Positions 1 through 8,563 of a stretch of DNA of 64,000 bases are shown in pieces (the first letter of the stretch is position 1; every line of letters starts with the position of its first letter). The stretch is taken from NCBI RefSeq assembly GCF_003116815.1, contig NZ_QDKQ01000011.1, forward strand, positions 120,016 to 184,015, written 5' to 3'. Position numbers and translations under genes: made by a program. A model generated the notes under the pieces. That model made no database searches. It had not been told where the DNA came from and saw nothing but the letters and a program-made list of their open reading frames with translations. This DNA is from Caulobacter endophyticus (GTDB taxonomy: Bacteria; Pseudomonadota; Alphaproteobacteria; Caulobacterales; Caulobacteraceae).

Positions 1-220
1 AAAAGCGCGAGACGCATTCTAACGAAACCAACCATGGGGCTAGTAGGGGCATTGCTGCACATCGAATAGGGCTTGCGAACTCTGTTCGCCCATCCGATAG
101 GGAGCGTGCCCCTTGTGGCGAAGATCCGCTCGCGGGTCGAGGTAAAGATATCGCGCCGAATGGCGCATTTCCTGGTCTGGCCGTTCGCGCGGTTGGACGG
201 ATTTCGAAGGGTGGAACAAG
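1..220. other. Upstream region of the bc1 operon
   Basis: No convincing gene is seen in this stretch. It precedes the Rieske gene and should hold the promoter of the cytochrome bc1 operon, but I could not single out clear -35 and -10 boxes. The open frames here in both directions have no family features and look like composition-driven shadows. Confidence 0.4.
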
Positions 221-766
221 GTGGCCGACACCGCCGTGGGCGCAAAGACCGAGTCTGGGTCCGATCCCAGCCGACGCGATTTCATTTACATTGCCGCGAT
301 CACCGCCGCCGCCGGCGGCGCAGCGGCGCTTGCCTGGCCGTTCATCGACCAGATGAATCCCTCTGCCGACACGCTGGCCCTGGCCTCGACCGAGTTCGAC
401 CTGACCAAGGTCGCCGACGGCCAGCAGGTGACGCTGAAGTGGCGGGGCAAGCCGCTCTTCGTGCGCAACCGCACCCCGGCCGAAATCCAGAAGGCGGTCG
501 CCGACGACGGCGCGTCGATGAAGGATCCCCAGAAGGACGCCGACCGCGTGAAGCCGGGCAAGGCCCAATGGCTCGTGCTGATCGGTTCGTGCACTCACCT
601 GGGCTGCGTGCCCACCTTCGGCGGCGGCGATTACGGCGGCTGGTTCTGCCCGTGCCACGGCTCGCACTACGACACGTCGGGTCGCATCCGTAAGGGTCCG
701 GCCCCGCTGAACCTCGCGGTTCCGGAGTACGAGTTCCTGTCCGACACCAAGGTCAAGATCGGGTAA
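221..766 (+). CDS. petA: Ubiquinol-cytochrome c reductase, Rieske iron-sulfur subunit
   Basis: This is the 2Fe-2S subunit of the cytochrome bc1 complex, which passes electrons from ubiquinol to cytochrome c1 at the periplasmic face of the inner membrane. The 181-residue product has an N-terminal twin-arginine-like stretch (SRRDF, residues 17-21) followed by one hydrophobic anchor at about 22-42. Both cluster-binding boxes are intact: CTHLGC at 124-129 and CPCHGS at 143-148. I use the GTG at 221, because it places the Arg-Arg motif and anchor where this family has them. It is the first gene of a tight operon with cytochrome b (5 nt gap) and cytochrome c1. The family call is firm; only the start codon is open to doubt. 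Confidence 0.96.
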   Translation: MADTAVGAKTESGSDPSRRDFIYIAAITAAAGGAAALAWPFIDQMNPSADTLALASTEFDLTKVADGQQVTLKWRGKPLFVRNRTPAEIQKAVADDGASMKDPQKDADRVKPGKAQWLVLIGSCTHLGCVPTFGGGDYGGWFCPCHGSHYDTSGRIRKGPAPLNLAVPEYEFLSDTKVKIG

Positions 767-771
767 GCCAG

Positions 772-2091
772 ATGAGCGGACATTCGACCTACCAGCCGAA
801 GACCGGTTTCGAGCGCTGGCTCGACGCCCGTCTCCCGATCGTGCGCCTGGGCTACGACAGCTTCGTCGACTACCCCACTCCGCGTAACCTGAACTACTGG
901 TGGACCTTCGGCGGCATCCTGTCGCTGTGCCTGGCCAGCCAGCTGATCACCGGCATCATCCTGGTGATGCACTACACGCCCAGCGCCGACCACGCCTTCG
1001 CCAGCGTCGAGCACATCATGCGCGACGTGAACTACGGCTGGCTGATCCGCTACATGCACGCCAACGGCGCGTCGATGTTCTTCATCGCCGTCTACGTCCA
1101 CATGCTGCGCGGCCTCTACTACGGCTCGTACAAGGCGCCGCGCGAGGTGCTGTGGATCCTGGGCTGCGTGATCTACCTGCTGATGATGGCCACGGCCTTC
1201 ATGGGCTACGTGCTGCCCTGGGGTCAGATGAGCTTCCACGGCGCCGTCGTGATCACCAACCTGTTCGGCGCCCTGCCGATCGTCGGCCCGTCGATCACCA
1301 CCTGGCTGTGGGGCGGTTTCGCCGTCGACAACGCCACGCTGAACCGCTTCTTCTCGCTGCACTACCTGCTGCCGTTCATGATCGCGGGCGTCGTGATCCT
1401 GCACATCTGGGCGCTGCACGTGGTCGGCCAGAACAACCCCACCGGCGTCGAGCCCAAGTCGAAGGCCGACACCCTGCCCTTCACGCCGTACGCGACGGTG
1501 AAGGACGGCTTTGCGATGAGCGTCTTCCTGATCCTCTTTGCGACCTTCGTCTTCTACCTGCCCAACGCGCTTGGCCACGCCGACAACTACGTCGAGGCCA
1601 ACCCGCTGGTGACGCCGGCCCACATCGTGCCCGAATGGTACTTCCTGCCGTTCTACGCGATCCTGCGCGCCGTGCCGGACAAGCTGATGGGCGTCCTGGC
1701 CATGTTCGGCGCCATCGCCTGCCTGTTCGCCCTGCCGTGGCTGGACACCTCCAAGGTGCGCTCGATGCGCTACCGCCCGACCGCGAAGCTCTATTTCATC
1801 ATCTTCGTGGTGGCGTGCTGCATCCTGGGCCTCTGCGGCGCCAAGCTGCCGGACGATCCGGTGCTGGGTCACTTCAAGACCTTCACCCTGGGCGACGCCG
1901 ACCTGAACAGCTTCGTGTGGCTGAGCCGCTTCGCCTCGCTCTACTACTTCGCGTTCTTCCTGGTGATCCTGCCGGTGCTGGGCCTGGTCGAGAAGACCCT
2001 GCCGGTGCCGGACTCCATCGCCTCGCCCGCCCTGTCGCACCCGGCCGCCGCGCCGGCCGAAGCGACCGCCGCGCCTGAAATGAAGGGCTGA
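772..2091 (+). CDS. petB: Ubiquinol-cytochrome c reductase, cytochrome b subunit
   Basis: Cytochrome b is the membrane core of the bc1 complex; it carries two b haems and the Qo and Qi quinone sites. The product is 439 residues, a full-length fused form as in other alphaproteobacteria rather than the split b6/subunit IV type. Family landmarks include [10 protein letters not shown] in the helix C/cd region, paired haem-ligand histidines (RYMHANGAS and HVHML regions; HYLLPF and LHIWALH regions) and the Qo-site motif [10 protein letters not shown]. Many hydrophobic segments are visible, consistent with eight helices. A Pro/Ala-rich hydrophilic tail of about 35 residues ends the protein. It lies between the Rieske and c1 genes with gaps of about 5 nt. 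Confidence 0.97.
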   Translation: MSGHSTYQPKTGFERWLDARLPIVRLGYDSFVDYPTPRNLNYWWTFGGILSLCLASQLITGIILVMHYTPSADHAFASVEHIMRDVNYGWLIRYMHANGASMFFIAVYVHMLRGLYYGSYKAPREVLWILGCVIYLLMMATAFMGYVLPWGQMSFHGAVVITNLFGALPIVGPSITTWLWGGFAVDNATLNRFFSLHYLLPFMIAGVVILHIWALHVVGQNNPTGVEPKSKADTLPFTPYATVKDGFAMSVFLILFATFVFYLPNALGHADNYVEANPLVTPAHIVPEWYFLPFYAILRAVPDKLMGVLAMFGAIACLFALPWLDTSKVRSMRYRPTAKLYFIIFVVACCILGLCGAKLPDDPVLGHFKTFTLGDADLNSFVWLSRFASLYYFAFFLVILPVLGLVEKTLPVPDSIASPALSHPAAAPAEATAAPEMKG

Positions 2092-2096
2092 TCCCG

Positions 2097-2951
2097 ATGC
2101 TGCGCAAACTCTCCGTCATCGCAGCGGTCGCGGGTCTGATGGCGGCTTTCGCCGCCGCCCCGGCCCTGGCCGCCGGTCACCCGCTGGAACCGGAAAAGAT
2201 CCACTGGTCGTTCAACGGCCCGTTCGGCAAGTTCGACCAGGCTCAGCTGCAACGCGGCTACAAGGTCTATCGCGAGGTCTGCTCGTCGTGCCACTCCATG
2301 AAGCTGGTCAGCTTCCGGAACCTCGGCGACAAGGGCGGCCCGTTCTATAACGAGAAGTACCCGAACTCGAACGACAACCCGTGGGTCAAGGCGATCGCCA
2401 AGGAGTTCGAGGTCGGCGACATCGACTCCGAGACCGGCGACGCCATCAAGCGTCCGGCCACCAGCGCCGACCGCTTCCCCTCGCCGTTCCCGAACGAGGC
2501 CGCGGCCCGCGCCAGCAACGGCGGCGCGTTCCCGCCGGACATGTCGCTGCTGGCCAAGGCCCGCACTGGCGGTCCCGACTACATCCACGCCATCGTCACG
2601 GGCTACAAGAACCCGCCGGCCGGCCTGAAGGTCGGTCCGGGCCAGCACTACAACCCGTACATGCCGGGCGACCTGGCGGCCTACTGGAGCGGCGACCACG
2701 CCCACGTTCCGCCCGGCGGCTTCATCGCGATGGCCCAGCCGCTGACGGAAGGCGGCGTCACCTTCGACGACGGCACGAAGGCCACGGTCGACCAGCAGGC
2801 CCGCGACGTCTCGGCCTTCCTGATGTGGGCCGCCGAGCCCAAGCTGGAAGAGCGCAAGCAGACGGGTTTTGCGGTGATGATCTACCTGATCCTCTTCGCC
2901 GGCCTGCTCTATGCGAGCTACCGCAAGGTCTGGAAGAACGAGTCGCACTGA
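2097..2951 (+). CDS. petC: Ubiquinol-cytochrome c reductase, cytochrome c1 subunit
   Basis: Cytochrome c1 accepts electrons from the Rieske cluster and hands them to soluble cytochrome c. The 284-residue product begins with a typical Sec signal peptide ending near AALAAGH. One covalent haem site, CSSCH, lies at about residue 62-66, followed by the MKLVSFRNL context usual for c1. A C-terminal hydrophobic helix (VMIYLILFAGLLYASYRKVW) anchors it, leaving the haem domain in the periplasm. It is the last gene of the bc1 operon, and a strong hairpin terminator follows about 25 nt after the stop. Confidence 0.97.
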   Translation: MLRKLSVIAAVAGLMAAFAAAPALAAGHPLEPEKIHWSFNGPFGKFDQAQLQRGYKVYREVCSSCHSMKLVSFRNLGDKGGPFYNEKYPNSNDNPWVKAIAKEFEVGDIDSETGDAIKRPATSADRFPSPFPNEAAARASNGGAFPPDMSLLAKARTGGPDYIHAIVTGYKNPPAGLKVGPGQHYNPYMPGDLAAYWSGDHAHVPPGGFIAMAQPLTEGGVTFDDGTKATVDQQARDVSAFLMWAAEPKLEERKQTGFAVMIYLILFAGLLYASYRKVWKNESH

Positions 2952-2977
2952 GCGGCCGGTTCGATCCTGGAATGAAG

Positions 2978-3011
2978 AAGGGCCCGGCGGCGACGCCGGG
3001 CCCTTTTGTTT
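2978..3011 (+). terminator. Rho-independent terminator of the bc1 operon
   Basis: A perfect 12-bp stem (arms 2978-2989 and 2994-3005) with a GCGA loop is followed by a T-rich run. It sits directly after cytochrome c1. Confidence 0.9.
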
Positions 3012-3020
3012 TCCAAGATT

Positions 3021-3148
3021 CTCCCCCCGAAGGGGGAGGTGGCCCGGGGGCCGGAGGGGGAAGTATGTGCTGAGGTTGGAGTGGTTACTGGCTCACCAGT
3101 CACTTCCCCCTCAGTCGCTTCGCGACAGCTCCCCCTTCAGGGGGAGCA
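3021..3148. repeat. GC-rich composite intergenic repeat, copy 1
   Basis: Two inverted modules built from runs of C and G (CTCCCCC...GGGGGAG) flank a less conserved centre. The right half contains CAGTCGCTTCGCGACAGCTC followed by CCCCTTCAGGGGGAG. The same modules recur at 16021-16148, 27594-27724 and 49295-49402, and as a short form at 4451-4494. All copies lie between genes. Confidence 0.85.
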
Positions 3149-3157
3149 TCTTGTCGA

Positions 3158-3553
3158 TCACCCCCGATCCAACACCGTGTCGATCCCGAATCCGCCCTTC
3201 AGGGCCAGGGTCACGGGCGTGCGTTCGACCACGTCGCGCAGGCGGGCGATGGCGGCTTCGTCGAGGTCGCCCGTGGCGGAGACCTTGCGGTCGATGCGGG
3301 GCTTGTCGCCGCTGTTGTCGAGCGTCAGCGTCGTCTCGATGGTCACCTCGCCCCAGCCCTTGCGGTCGGCGTACATGCGCAGGGTGGTGGCCGTGCAGGC
3401 CGCCAGGCCTGCGAGCACGAAGCCGAAGGGCGGCGGGCCGGCGTCCTGGCCGCCGAGGGCGGGGGGCTCGTCGCCGACCAGCTTGTGGCCGTTGACGTCG
3501 AGCTGGATAGTGTGGCGCGGGTTGGCGGTGACGGCGTGAACGCGCGAGGCCAT
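3158..3553 (-). CDS. OsmC-like family protein
   Basis: OsmC/Ohr proteins reduce organic hydroperoxides in the cytoplasm using two cysteines. The 131-residue product has the OsmC layout, with the central helix bearing AACTATTLRMYADRKGW (Cys53) and the later TPVTLALKGG segment. The second cysteine expected in that later segment (a CPV-type motif) is Thr here, so only one of the two redox cysteines is present. A different or lost activity is therefore possible. I start at the ATG at 3553; the frame stays open upstream through the neighbouring gene, but the family N-terminus matches this Met. It lies 29 nt after the protease-like gene on the same strand and may be co-transcribed with it. Confidence 0.85.
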   Translation of the reverse strand: MASRVHAVTANPRHTIQLDVNGHKLVGDEPPALGGQDAGPPPFGFVLAGLAACTATTLRMYADRKGWGEVTIETTLTLDNSGDKPRIDRKVSATGDLDEAAIARLRDVVERTPVTLALKGGFGIDTVLDRG

Positions 3554-3582
3554 GGGCAAACTCCGTATGGGGATGATCTGAT

Positions 3583-4326
3583 CTAAGGCGTGAGCCAGAG
3601 GGCGTGGGCGACGGGGTCCAGCCGCAGGCGGCCCCGGGCCAGCACCTCGACTCCCAGGGCGCCGACCACGCCGGGCGGCAGGTCGCCGGCCTGCACGGCG
3701 CGGGCGCGGGGATAGAGCCGGCCGTCGAAGGCCAGCGCCGCCACCGTGCCGGCCGGCTTCTGGCGCGGTCCGTCGGCCGGTCCGCGGGCGCGCAGGGCTG
3801 CGCCCGAGGCGGTGTCGATGGCGAAGGGGCCCTGGACGCTGGAGAAGCCGTCCGAGGCGCTGGCGCGCACCGTCGGCACCCCGCCGACCATCTCGACGTG
3901 CAGCGGGTGTCCTGAGGGCCTGTAAAGGCCGTCGGCGGGCTCCAGCCGCAGGCGGCAGGGGGCGAAGTCGATGACCAAGGTGTAGCGGGCCAGCACGTCG
4001 GCCCCGATGACGCCGGCGATGGGAGCGACGAACCCGACGCCGCGATAGTCCAGATCGGTCACGGCCACGGGCAGGGCGGGCAGGGCCTCGCCGGCCACGC
4101 GGACGGGCAGGGAAAGGTCGGTCGCCTCGAAGCCGCCAGCCTGGGCCTTGGTGTCGTGCAGCAGGGTGCGCGGCGCCGACAGGTCGATGACGAAGTCGCC
4201 GGTCATGTCGCCGACCGCGGCGGGGGCGACGACCGCGCCGTTCTCGAACCAGCACGCGGTCTCGCCGGCCCGCGCCGAGGCGGCGGTTGCGAGGCTGAAG
4301 ACCAGGGCGAGAAGCGGTGCGCGCAT
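3583..4326 (-). CDS. Secreted retropepsin-like aspartyl protease homologue
   Basis: The 247-residue product has a signal peptide ending near SARAG and two similar halves, as in single-chain aspartyl proteases. The first half has FVIDLSAP followed by IGADVL, and the second has FAIDTASG followed by LGVEVL. The usual D-T/S-G catalytic triplet is DLS in the first half and DTA in the second, so activity is uncertain although both aspartates remain. The location should be periplasmic. It precedes the OsmC-like gene on the same strand. The substrate is unknown. Confidence 0.7.
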   Translation of the reverse strand: MRAPLLALVFSLATAASARAGETACWFENGAVVAPAAVGDMTGDFVIDLSAPRTLLHDTKAQAGGFEATDLSLPVRVAGEALPALPVAVTDLDYRGVGFVAPIAGVIGADVLARYTLVIDFAPCRLRLEPADGLYRPSGHPLHVEMVGGVPTVRASASDGFSSVQGPFAIDTASGAALRARGPADGPRQKPAGTVAALAFDGRLYPRARAVQAGDLPPGVVGALGVEVLARGRLRLDPVAHALWLTP

Positions 4327-4450
4327 GAAGGCAGACTAGGGCGTGTGGGGCTGGGCTGGGAAGCCGCTGCTCCATAGCCGCGCCGATCGCGCATGGCTTG
4401 AACGGAAAGGGGGCGGACGCGAAGAAGGCCGGCGTGATGGAAGCTGAAAA

Positions 4451-4494
4451 CTTCCCCCCACCGGCCTTCGGCCGCCTCCCCCAGAGGGGGAGGT
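4451..4494. repeat. GC-rich intergenic repeat, short copy
   Basis: This short form has the CTTCCCCCCACCGGCCTTCG module followed by GCCGCCTCCCCCAGAGGGGG. It is one half of the composite repeat seen at 3021-3148 and elsewhere. Confidence 0.7.
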
Positions 4495-4517
4495 TCCTGG
4501 TGTGGAAACTTGCCGGC

Positions 4518-6785
4518 CTACTTCCGCAGCCCCACCGGCACGCTCTGAGCCGCGACGGCCGTGGTGGCGCGCGCCGAGATCGCCGCGGACGACGCCCCCA
4601 GCTGCACCTCGTAGTCGCCGGCCGCGACCTTCCAGCCGTGGGCCTTCTCGTCCCAGGTCGCCAGCAGGCGCGGGTCGACGGTCAGGGTGACGGTCTGGCT
4701 GGCGCCGGGAGCGAGGTCGACCTTCTGGAAGCCAGCCAGACGGCGCGGGGCCTCCCAGCCGCCGGCCTTGGGCGATACATAGACCTGCGGCACGTCCTTG
4801 CCGGCCCGCTTGCCGGTGTTGGTCACCTTGAAGGCGACCGTCAGTTGGCCATCGGTCGTCGAGGTCTTGAGGTCGGAATAGGCGAAGCGGGTGTAGGACA
4901 GGCCGTGGCCGAACGGGAACAGCGGCTTGAGGCCCTTCTTGTCGAACCACTTGTAGCCGACGGCCGCACCTTCGATCGAATAGTCGACGGCGAACAGCGC
5001 GTCGGGCGTCTTCGGGTCGCCGTCGAGCTTGGGCCGGGGCAGTTGGGCCTCGCTGGCCGGGAAGGTCACGGGCAGGCGACCGGTCGCGTCCACCTCGCCG
5101 GTCAGAACGCGGGCGATGGCCTCGCCGCCGCTGGTGCCGGGGAACCAGGCCTGCAGCACCGCGCCCACGTCGTTCAGCCACGGCATGGTCACCGGGCCGC
5201 CCGTCTCGAGCACGACGACGGTGGGCTTTCCGGCCTTGGCGGCCGCGGCGATCATGGCGTCCTGGTTCTTGGGCAGGGCCAGGGATGCAACGTCTTCCGA
5301 CTCGGTGGTCCACTGGTCGGCGAAGACGATCACGAGGTCGCTCTGGGCGGCCAGCCTGGCGACCGCGGCCGGATCCTTGCCGTCGTTGTAGGTGAAGGTC
5401 GCCTGGGGCGCGCGGGCCTGCAGCGCCTTCAGCGGCGAGGACGGATAGTAGATCACCGGACCGGGCCAGGTCTTGGGCTCCAGGCCCTGCACGGCGCGAC
5501 CGCCGGCCGGATAGACCTGCGAGGAGCCGCCGCCCGACAGCACGCCGACATCGGCATAGGCGCCGATTACGGCGACCTTCTGGGCCTTCAGCGCCAGGGG
5601 CAGCAGGCCCTTGTCGTTCTTCAGCAGGACCATGCCTTCCTCGGCGTCGGCCTGGCTGACCTTGCCGTTGGCCACGAGGTCGATGGGCGCGATTTTCACC
5701 GGATGGTCGACCGCGCCGCTGGCGAACAGCGAGCGGACGATGCGGCGGGCCATGTCGTCCAGGCGCGCCTGGCTGACCGCGCCGCTGGCGAGATCGGCCT
5801 TCAGCACGCCGGCCAGGAAGGGCTGCTTGTCGAAGGCGTCGCCGGCCGACTCCTGGTCGAGGCCGGCGTTGACCGACTTGGCGCCCGAGTGCACGGCACC
5901 CCAGTCGGACATCACATAGCCCTTGTAGCCCCAGTCCTGCTTGAGCACCTTGTTCAGCAGCCAGTCGTTCTCGCAGGCATAGTGGCCGTTGACGCGGTTG
6001 TAGGCGCACATCACCGAGTGCGGGTCCGACGCCTCCATGGCGATCTGGAAGGCCAGGAGGTCGGAGGTGCGGGCGTCGGCGTCGCCGATCCTGCTGTCGA
6101 CCACGAAGCGCCCGGTCTCCTGGGCGTTCAGGGCGTAGTGCTTGATCGTCGAGACGATGTTGTTGGACTGGATGCCCTTGATCTGGGCCCCGACCATCAC
6201 GCCGGCCAGCAGCGGATCCTCGCCGCCATATTCGAAGTTGCGGCCGTTGCGCGGCTCGCGGACCAGGTTCACGCCGCCGGCCAGCATGACGTTGAAGCCC
6301 GAGTCGCGCGCCTCCTTGCCGATCATCGCCCCGCCCTTCTGCGCCAGCGCCGGGTTCCAGGTGGCCGTGGTGGCCATGCCGGAGGGGAGGGCGGTGCGCT
6401 CGCGGAATTGCGCGGCGCTGCCTTGCGTCGCCACGCCGATGCCGGCGTCGGTCTCGAACTGGGCGGGGATGCCCAGGCGCGGCAGGCCCGGCACGTAGCC
6501 GGCCGAACCGGGCAGCGAGCCTTCGATGCGCGTGTACCTGGGCTTCATGTCGGCGCCGAAGTAGCCGTAGACCAGGGTCAGCTTCTCGTCCTGGGTCATG
6601 GCCTTGACCGCCAGGTCGGCGCGGGCGTCGGCGTCGAGCTTGGGGTCCAGCCACGGCTGGCCGGCCGGGGCGGCGGCGGGCGCGCCATGACCCGCATGGC
6701 CGGCATGGCCTTGGGCCAGGGCGGGAGCGCCCATTGTGGCGATGGTCAGGGCCAGGGCGCTGGCGCGCCAGAGACGCGAATTCAT
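4518..6785 (-). CDS. Glycoside hydrolase family 3, beta-glucosidase type
   Basis: GH3 enzymes release terminal sugars from oligosaccharides or glycosides. The 755-residue product has a signal peptide ending at ALAQG, then a His/Ala/Pro-rich linker, so it should act in the periplasm or outside the cell. The catalytic (beta/alpha)8 domain contains the nucleophile motif VMSDWGAVHS (Asp294); an alpha/beta sandwich and a C-terminal fibronectin III-like domain follow. The ATG at 6785 is preferred over an in-frame GTG at 6797, because GGGAGG of the ribosome site falls inside the longer version. It lies 57 nt downstream of the lacI-type gene on the same strand, and the regulator probably controls it with the divergent TonB receptor. 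Beta-glucosidase or beta-xylosidase specificity cannot be settled by eye. Confidence 0.93.
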   Translation of the reverse strand: MNSRLWRASALALTIATMGAPALAQGHAGHAGHGAPAAAPAGQPWLDPKLDADARADLAVKAMTQDEKLTLVYGYFGADMKPRYTRIEGSLPGSAGYVPGLPRLGIPAQFETDAGIGVATQGSAAQFRERTALPSGMATTATWNPALAQKGGAMIGKEARDSGFNVMLAGGVNLVREPRNGRNFEYGGEDPLLAGVMVGAQIKGIQSNNIVSTIKHYALNAQETGRFVVDSRIGDADARTSDLLAFQIAMEASDPHSVMCAYNRVNGHYACENDWLLNKVLKQDWGYKGYVMSDWGAVHSGAKSVNAGLDQESAGDAFDKQPFLAGVLKADLASGAVSQARLDDMARRIVRSLFASGAVDHPVKIAPIDLVANGKVSQADAEEGMVLLKNDKGLLPLALKAQKVAVIGAYADVGVLSGGGSSQVYPAGGRAVQGLEPKTWPGPVIYYPSSPLKALQARAPQATFTYNDGKDPAAVARLAAQSDLVIVFADQWTTESEDVASLALPKNQDAMIAAAAKAGKPTVVVLETGGPVTMPWLNDVGAVLQAWFPGTSGGEAIARVLTGEVDATGRLPVTFPASEAQLPRPKLDGDPKTPDALFAVDYSIEGAAVGYKWFDKKGLKPLFPFGHGLSYTRFAYSDLKTSTTDGQLTVAFKVTNTGKRAGKDVPQVYVSPKAGGWEAPRRLAGFQKVDLAPGASQTVTLTVDPRLLATWDEKAHGWKVAAGDYEVQLGASSAAISARATTAVAAQSVPVGLRK

Positions 6786-6842
6786 TCTACCTCCCACTCG
6801 TATGATCTTGGCCGGCGGTGCGGCGGTATGTTTTCGGGACCG

Positions 6843-7895
6843 TCAGCCGGGCTTGCCCGTCGCGGACTGGCCGGGCGGCCGCTTGCGGGCCGGGCCGGTG
6901 GATTCGCGGACCACCAGGGTGTGCTGGGCCAGGAACGGACTGGGGCGGACACCGGAGTCGCTGCTGTTCCAGGCCGCGAAGGTCTGCAGGGCGCGCAGGG
7001 CCATCGGCTCGAACGGCTGGCGGATGGTGGTCAGGGTCGGCCAGATGACGCCGGCGATCGGCGCGTCGTCGAAACCGACCACCGACAGGTCGTCGGGAAT
7101 GCGCAGGCCCCGGCGCTGGGCCTCCATGCAAGTGGCGGCGGCCATGTCGTCGTTGGCGGCGAAGATGGCGGTCGGCGGCTCGTCGATGTCGAGCAGCAGC
7201 TTGGCCGCGTCCAGGCCGGTCTTGAAGGTGAACTCGCCCCCGACGATCAGCTCCGGAGCCGGGCGCGGCAGGCCGGCGGCGGCGTAGGCCTCGAAGAAGC
7301 CGTTACGGCGATGGGTGCTGGCGGCATGGTCGGGGTGGCCGGCGATGTGGCCGATGCGGGTGTGGCCCAGGCTGAACAGGTGCTCGACCACCTCGCGGGC
7401 GGCGGCGCGGTCGTCCATGGCGATGGCTGGGAAGTTCGGGTCGGGCGTGGTCGGCGAGATCAGCACGCAGCGCACGTCGAGCTCGCGCATCAGGGCCTTC
7501 AGCGGGCCGAAGTCGCATTCGGGCGGCAGCAGAATCACTTCGCGGATGCCGCCGTCCTCGATGAAGGCGCGGATGCGCTCGTGCCAGCCGACCACCGGGC
7601 CGTCGAACAGCTCCACGGTCAGGTGGCGGCCGGTCTCCAGGCAGGCCAGCAGCAGGGCGTGGTGGGTGCGGGTGTGATAGCCGCCGCTGGGATCGCCCAT
7701 CAGCACGCCGACGGCCGAGGCGCCTTGCGCGCGGAAGTGACGGGCCACGGCGCTGGGCTGGTAGCCGAGGGCGGCCATGGCTTCGCGGACCTTGTCGCGG
7801 GTCTTGGTGGTGACGCTGGCGTGGTCGTTCATCACGCGCGAGACGGTCTTGGCCGAGACGCCAGCCCGCTTGGCCACATCGTGAATCGTCGTCAT
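6843..7895 (-). CDS. LacI-family transcriptional regulator
   Basis: The 350-residue product starts with a LacI helix-turn-helix (IHDVAKRAGVSAKTVSRVMN), a hinge helix, and a periplasmic-binding-protein-like ligand domain. It should repress sugar-uptake genes and release DNA on binding a sugar. The start is ATG at 7895, which gives the canonical M-T-T-I-H-D opening; upstream extension adds only low-complexity sequence. It is divergent from the TonB-dependent receptor and precedes the GH3 gene, so both are the likely regulon. A near-perfect CAACGTTG-centred dyad lies in the shared intergenic region. Confidence 0.93.
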   Translation of the reverse strand: MTTIHDVAKRAGVSAKTVSRVMNDHASVTTKTRDKVREAMAALGYQPSAVARHFRAQGASAVGVLMGDPSGGYHTRTHHALLLACLETGRHLTVELFDGPVVGWHERIRAFIEDGGIREVILLPPECDFGPLKALMRELDVRCVLISPTTPDPNFPAIAMDDRAAAREVVEHLFSLGHTRIGHIAGHPDHAASTHRRNGFFEAYAAAGLPRPAPELIVGGEFTFKTGLDAAKLLLDIDEPPTAIFAANDDMAAATCMEAQRRGLRIPDDLSVVGFDDAPIAGVIWPTLTTIRQPFEPMALRALQTFAAWNSSDSGVRPSPFLAQHTLVVRESTGPARKRPPGQSATGKPG

Positions 7896-8563
7896 TCGTG
7901 AAGACCCGCACCCGACTTGGCCGCGCGGCGCGCCTCCCCGGCTGGGGTGGCTCGGCGGCTCCCGAGACGCAGCCATACCGCAGCCTCGCGGGCTTGTCAT
8001 GTCGCGTGGACAAAGACGGGTCAAAAAATGTCCTCTTCGTGGACATTGATGTGGTCGTCTTTGCTGTCATGCGGGTCATTTCGATCCGACTGGAACCGCT
8101 TCCGATTCACTTTCGGGTGGAATTGTCGCCCATCGCACACGTTCATCGCGGACGGCTGGCGATCGGCGTTATCTCGCTTGCTAGCGCTGTCTTCGCGTCG
8201 CGAGGACGTTTCATGGCTTGGAAAATATCAGTAAAAACAACGGTTATGTGTCTCTGCCTCGGGCCGCGTCGTGGCCGCACGTCGATATTGCAGCGCTTCG
8301 AAACCCGGTGATTATCAGAAATGACAACGTTGACATTCTTGTTGACTTGCTTGGGACATTTAGGAATGTTGCCACCGTGACCGGCGTCTGAGGGCCGGAT
8401 CGCAACACCGTTCCGGCGCCGGGGGTCGCCGACAGGACAATCACCGGGTCACGGCCGCCGAAAGCAGGTTGGCGTGAAGGTCGAGGCCCGGCTCGAGACC
8501 CACCGCGGCGCCAAAAGGCTTCGCGGCCCGAACGCAAGAACAAGACATTGGGGAGCGATCGAT
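7896..8563. other. Long divergent intergenic region, lacI to TonB receptor
   Basis: About 670 bases hold no credible gene and are more AT-rich than their surroundings, as expected for a regulatory region. It contains the dyad at 8320-8337 and the receptor's ribosome site at 8550-8555. Short open frames on either strand look random. Confidence 0.6.
8320..8337. promoter_or_regulatory. Putative LacI-family operator
   Basis: AATGACAACGTTGACATT is an 18-bp dyad centred on CG with one mismatched pair (8324/8333). Central-CG palindromes of this size are usual for LacI-family operators. It overlaps a TTGACA hexamer at 8330-8335, so bound regulator could block transcription toward the receptor. Confidence 0.6.

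Noticed and set aside
3158..4375. 405-codon frame joining two minus-strand genes
   Set aside because: Only its last 131 codons match OsmC. The upstream part is an alternative frame of the aspartyl-protease-like gene.
4398..7901. 1167-codon open frame on the plus strand
   Set aside because: It lies antisense to the GH3 and lacI genes, has low-complexity Gly/Arg/His content, and shows no family motif. GC-rich codon bias of the opposite strand explains it.
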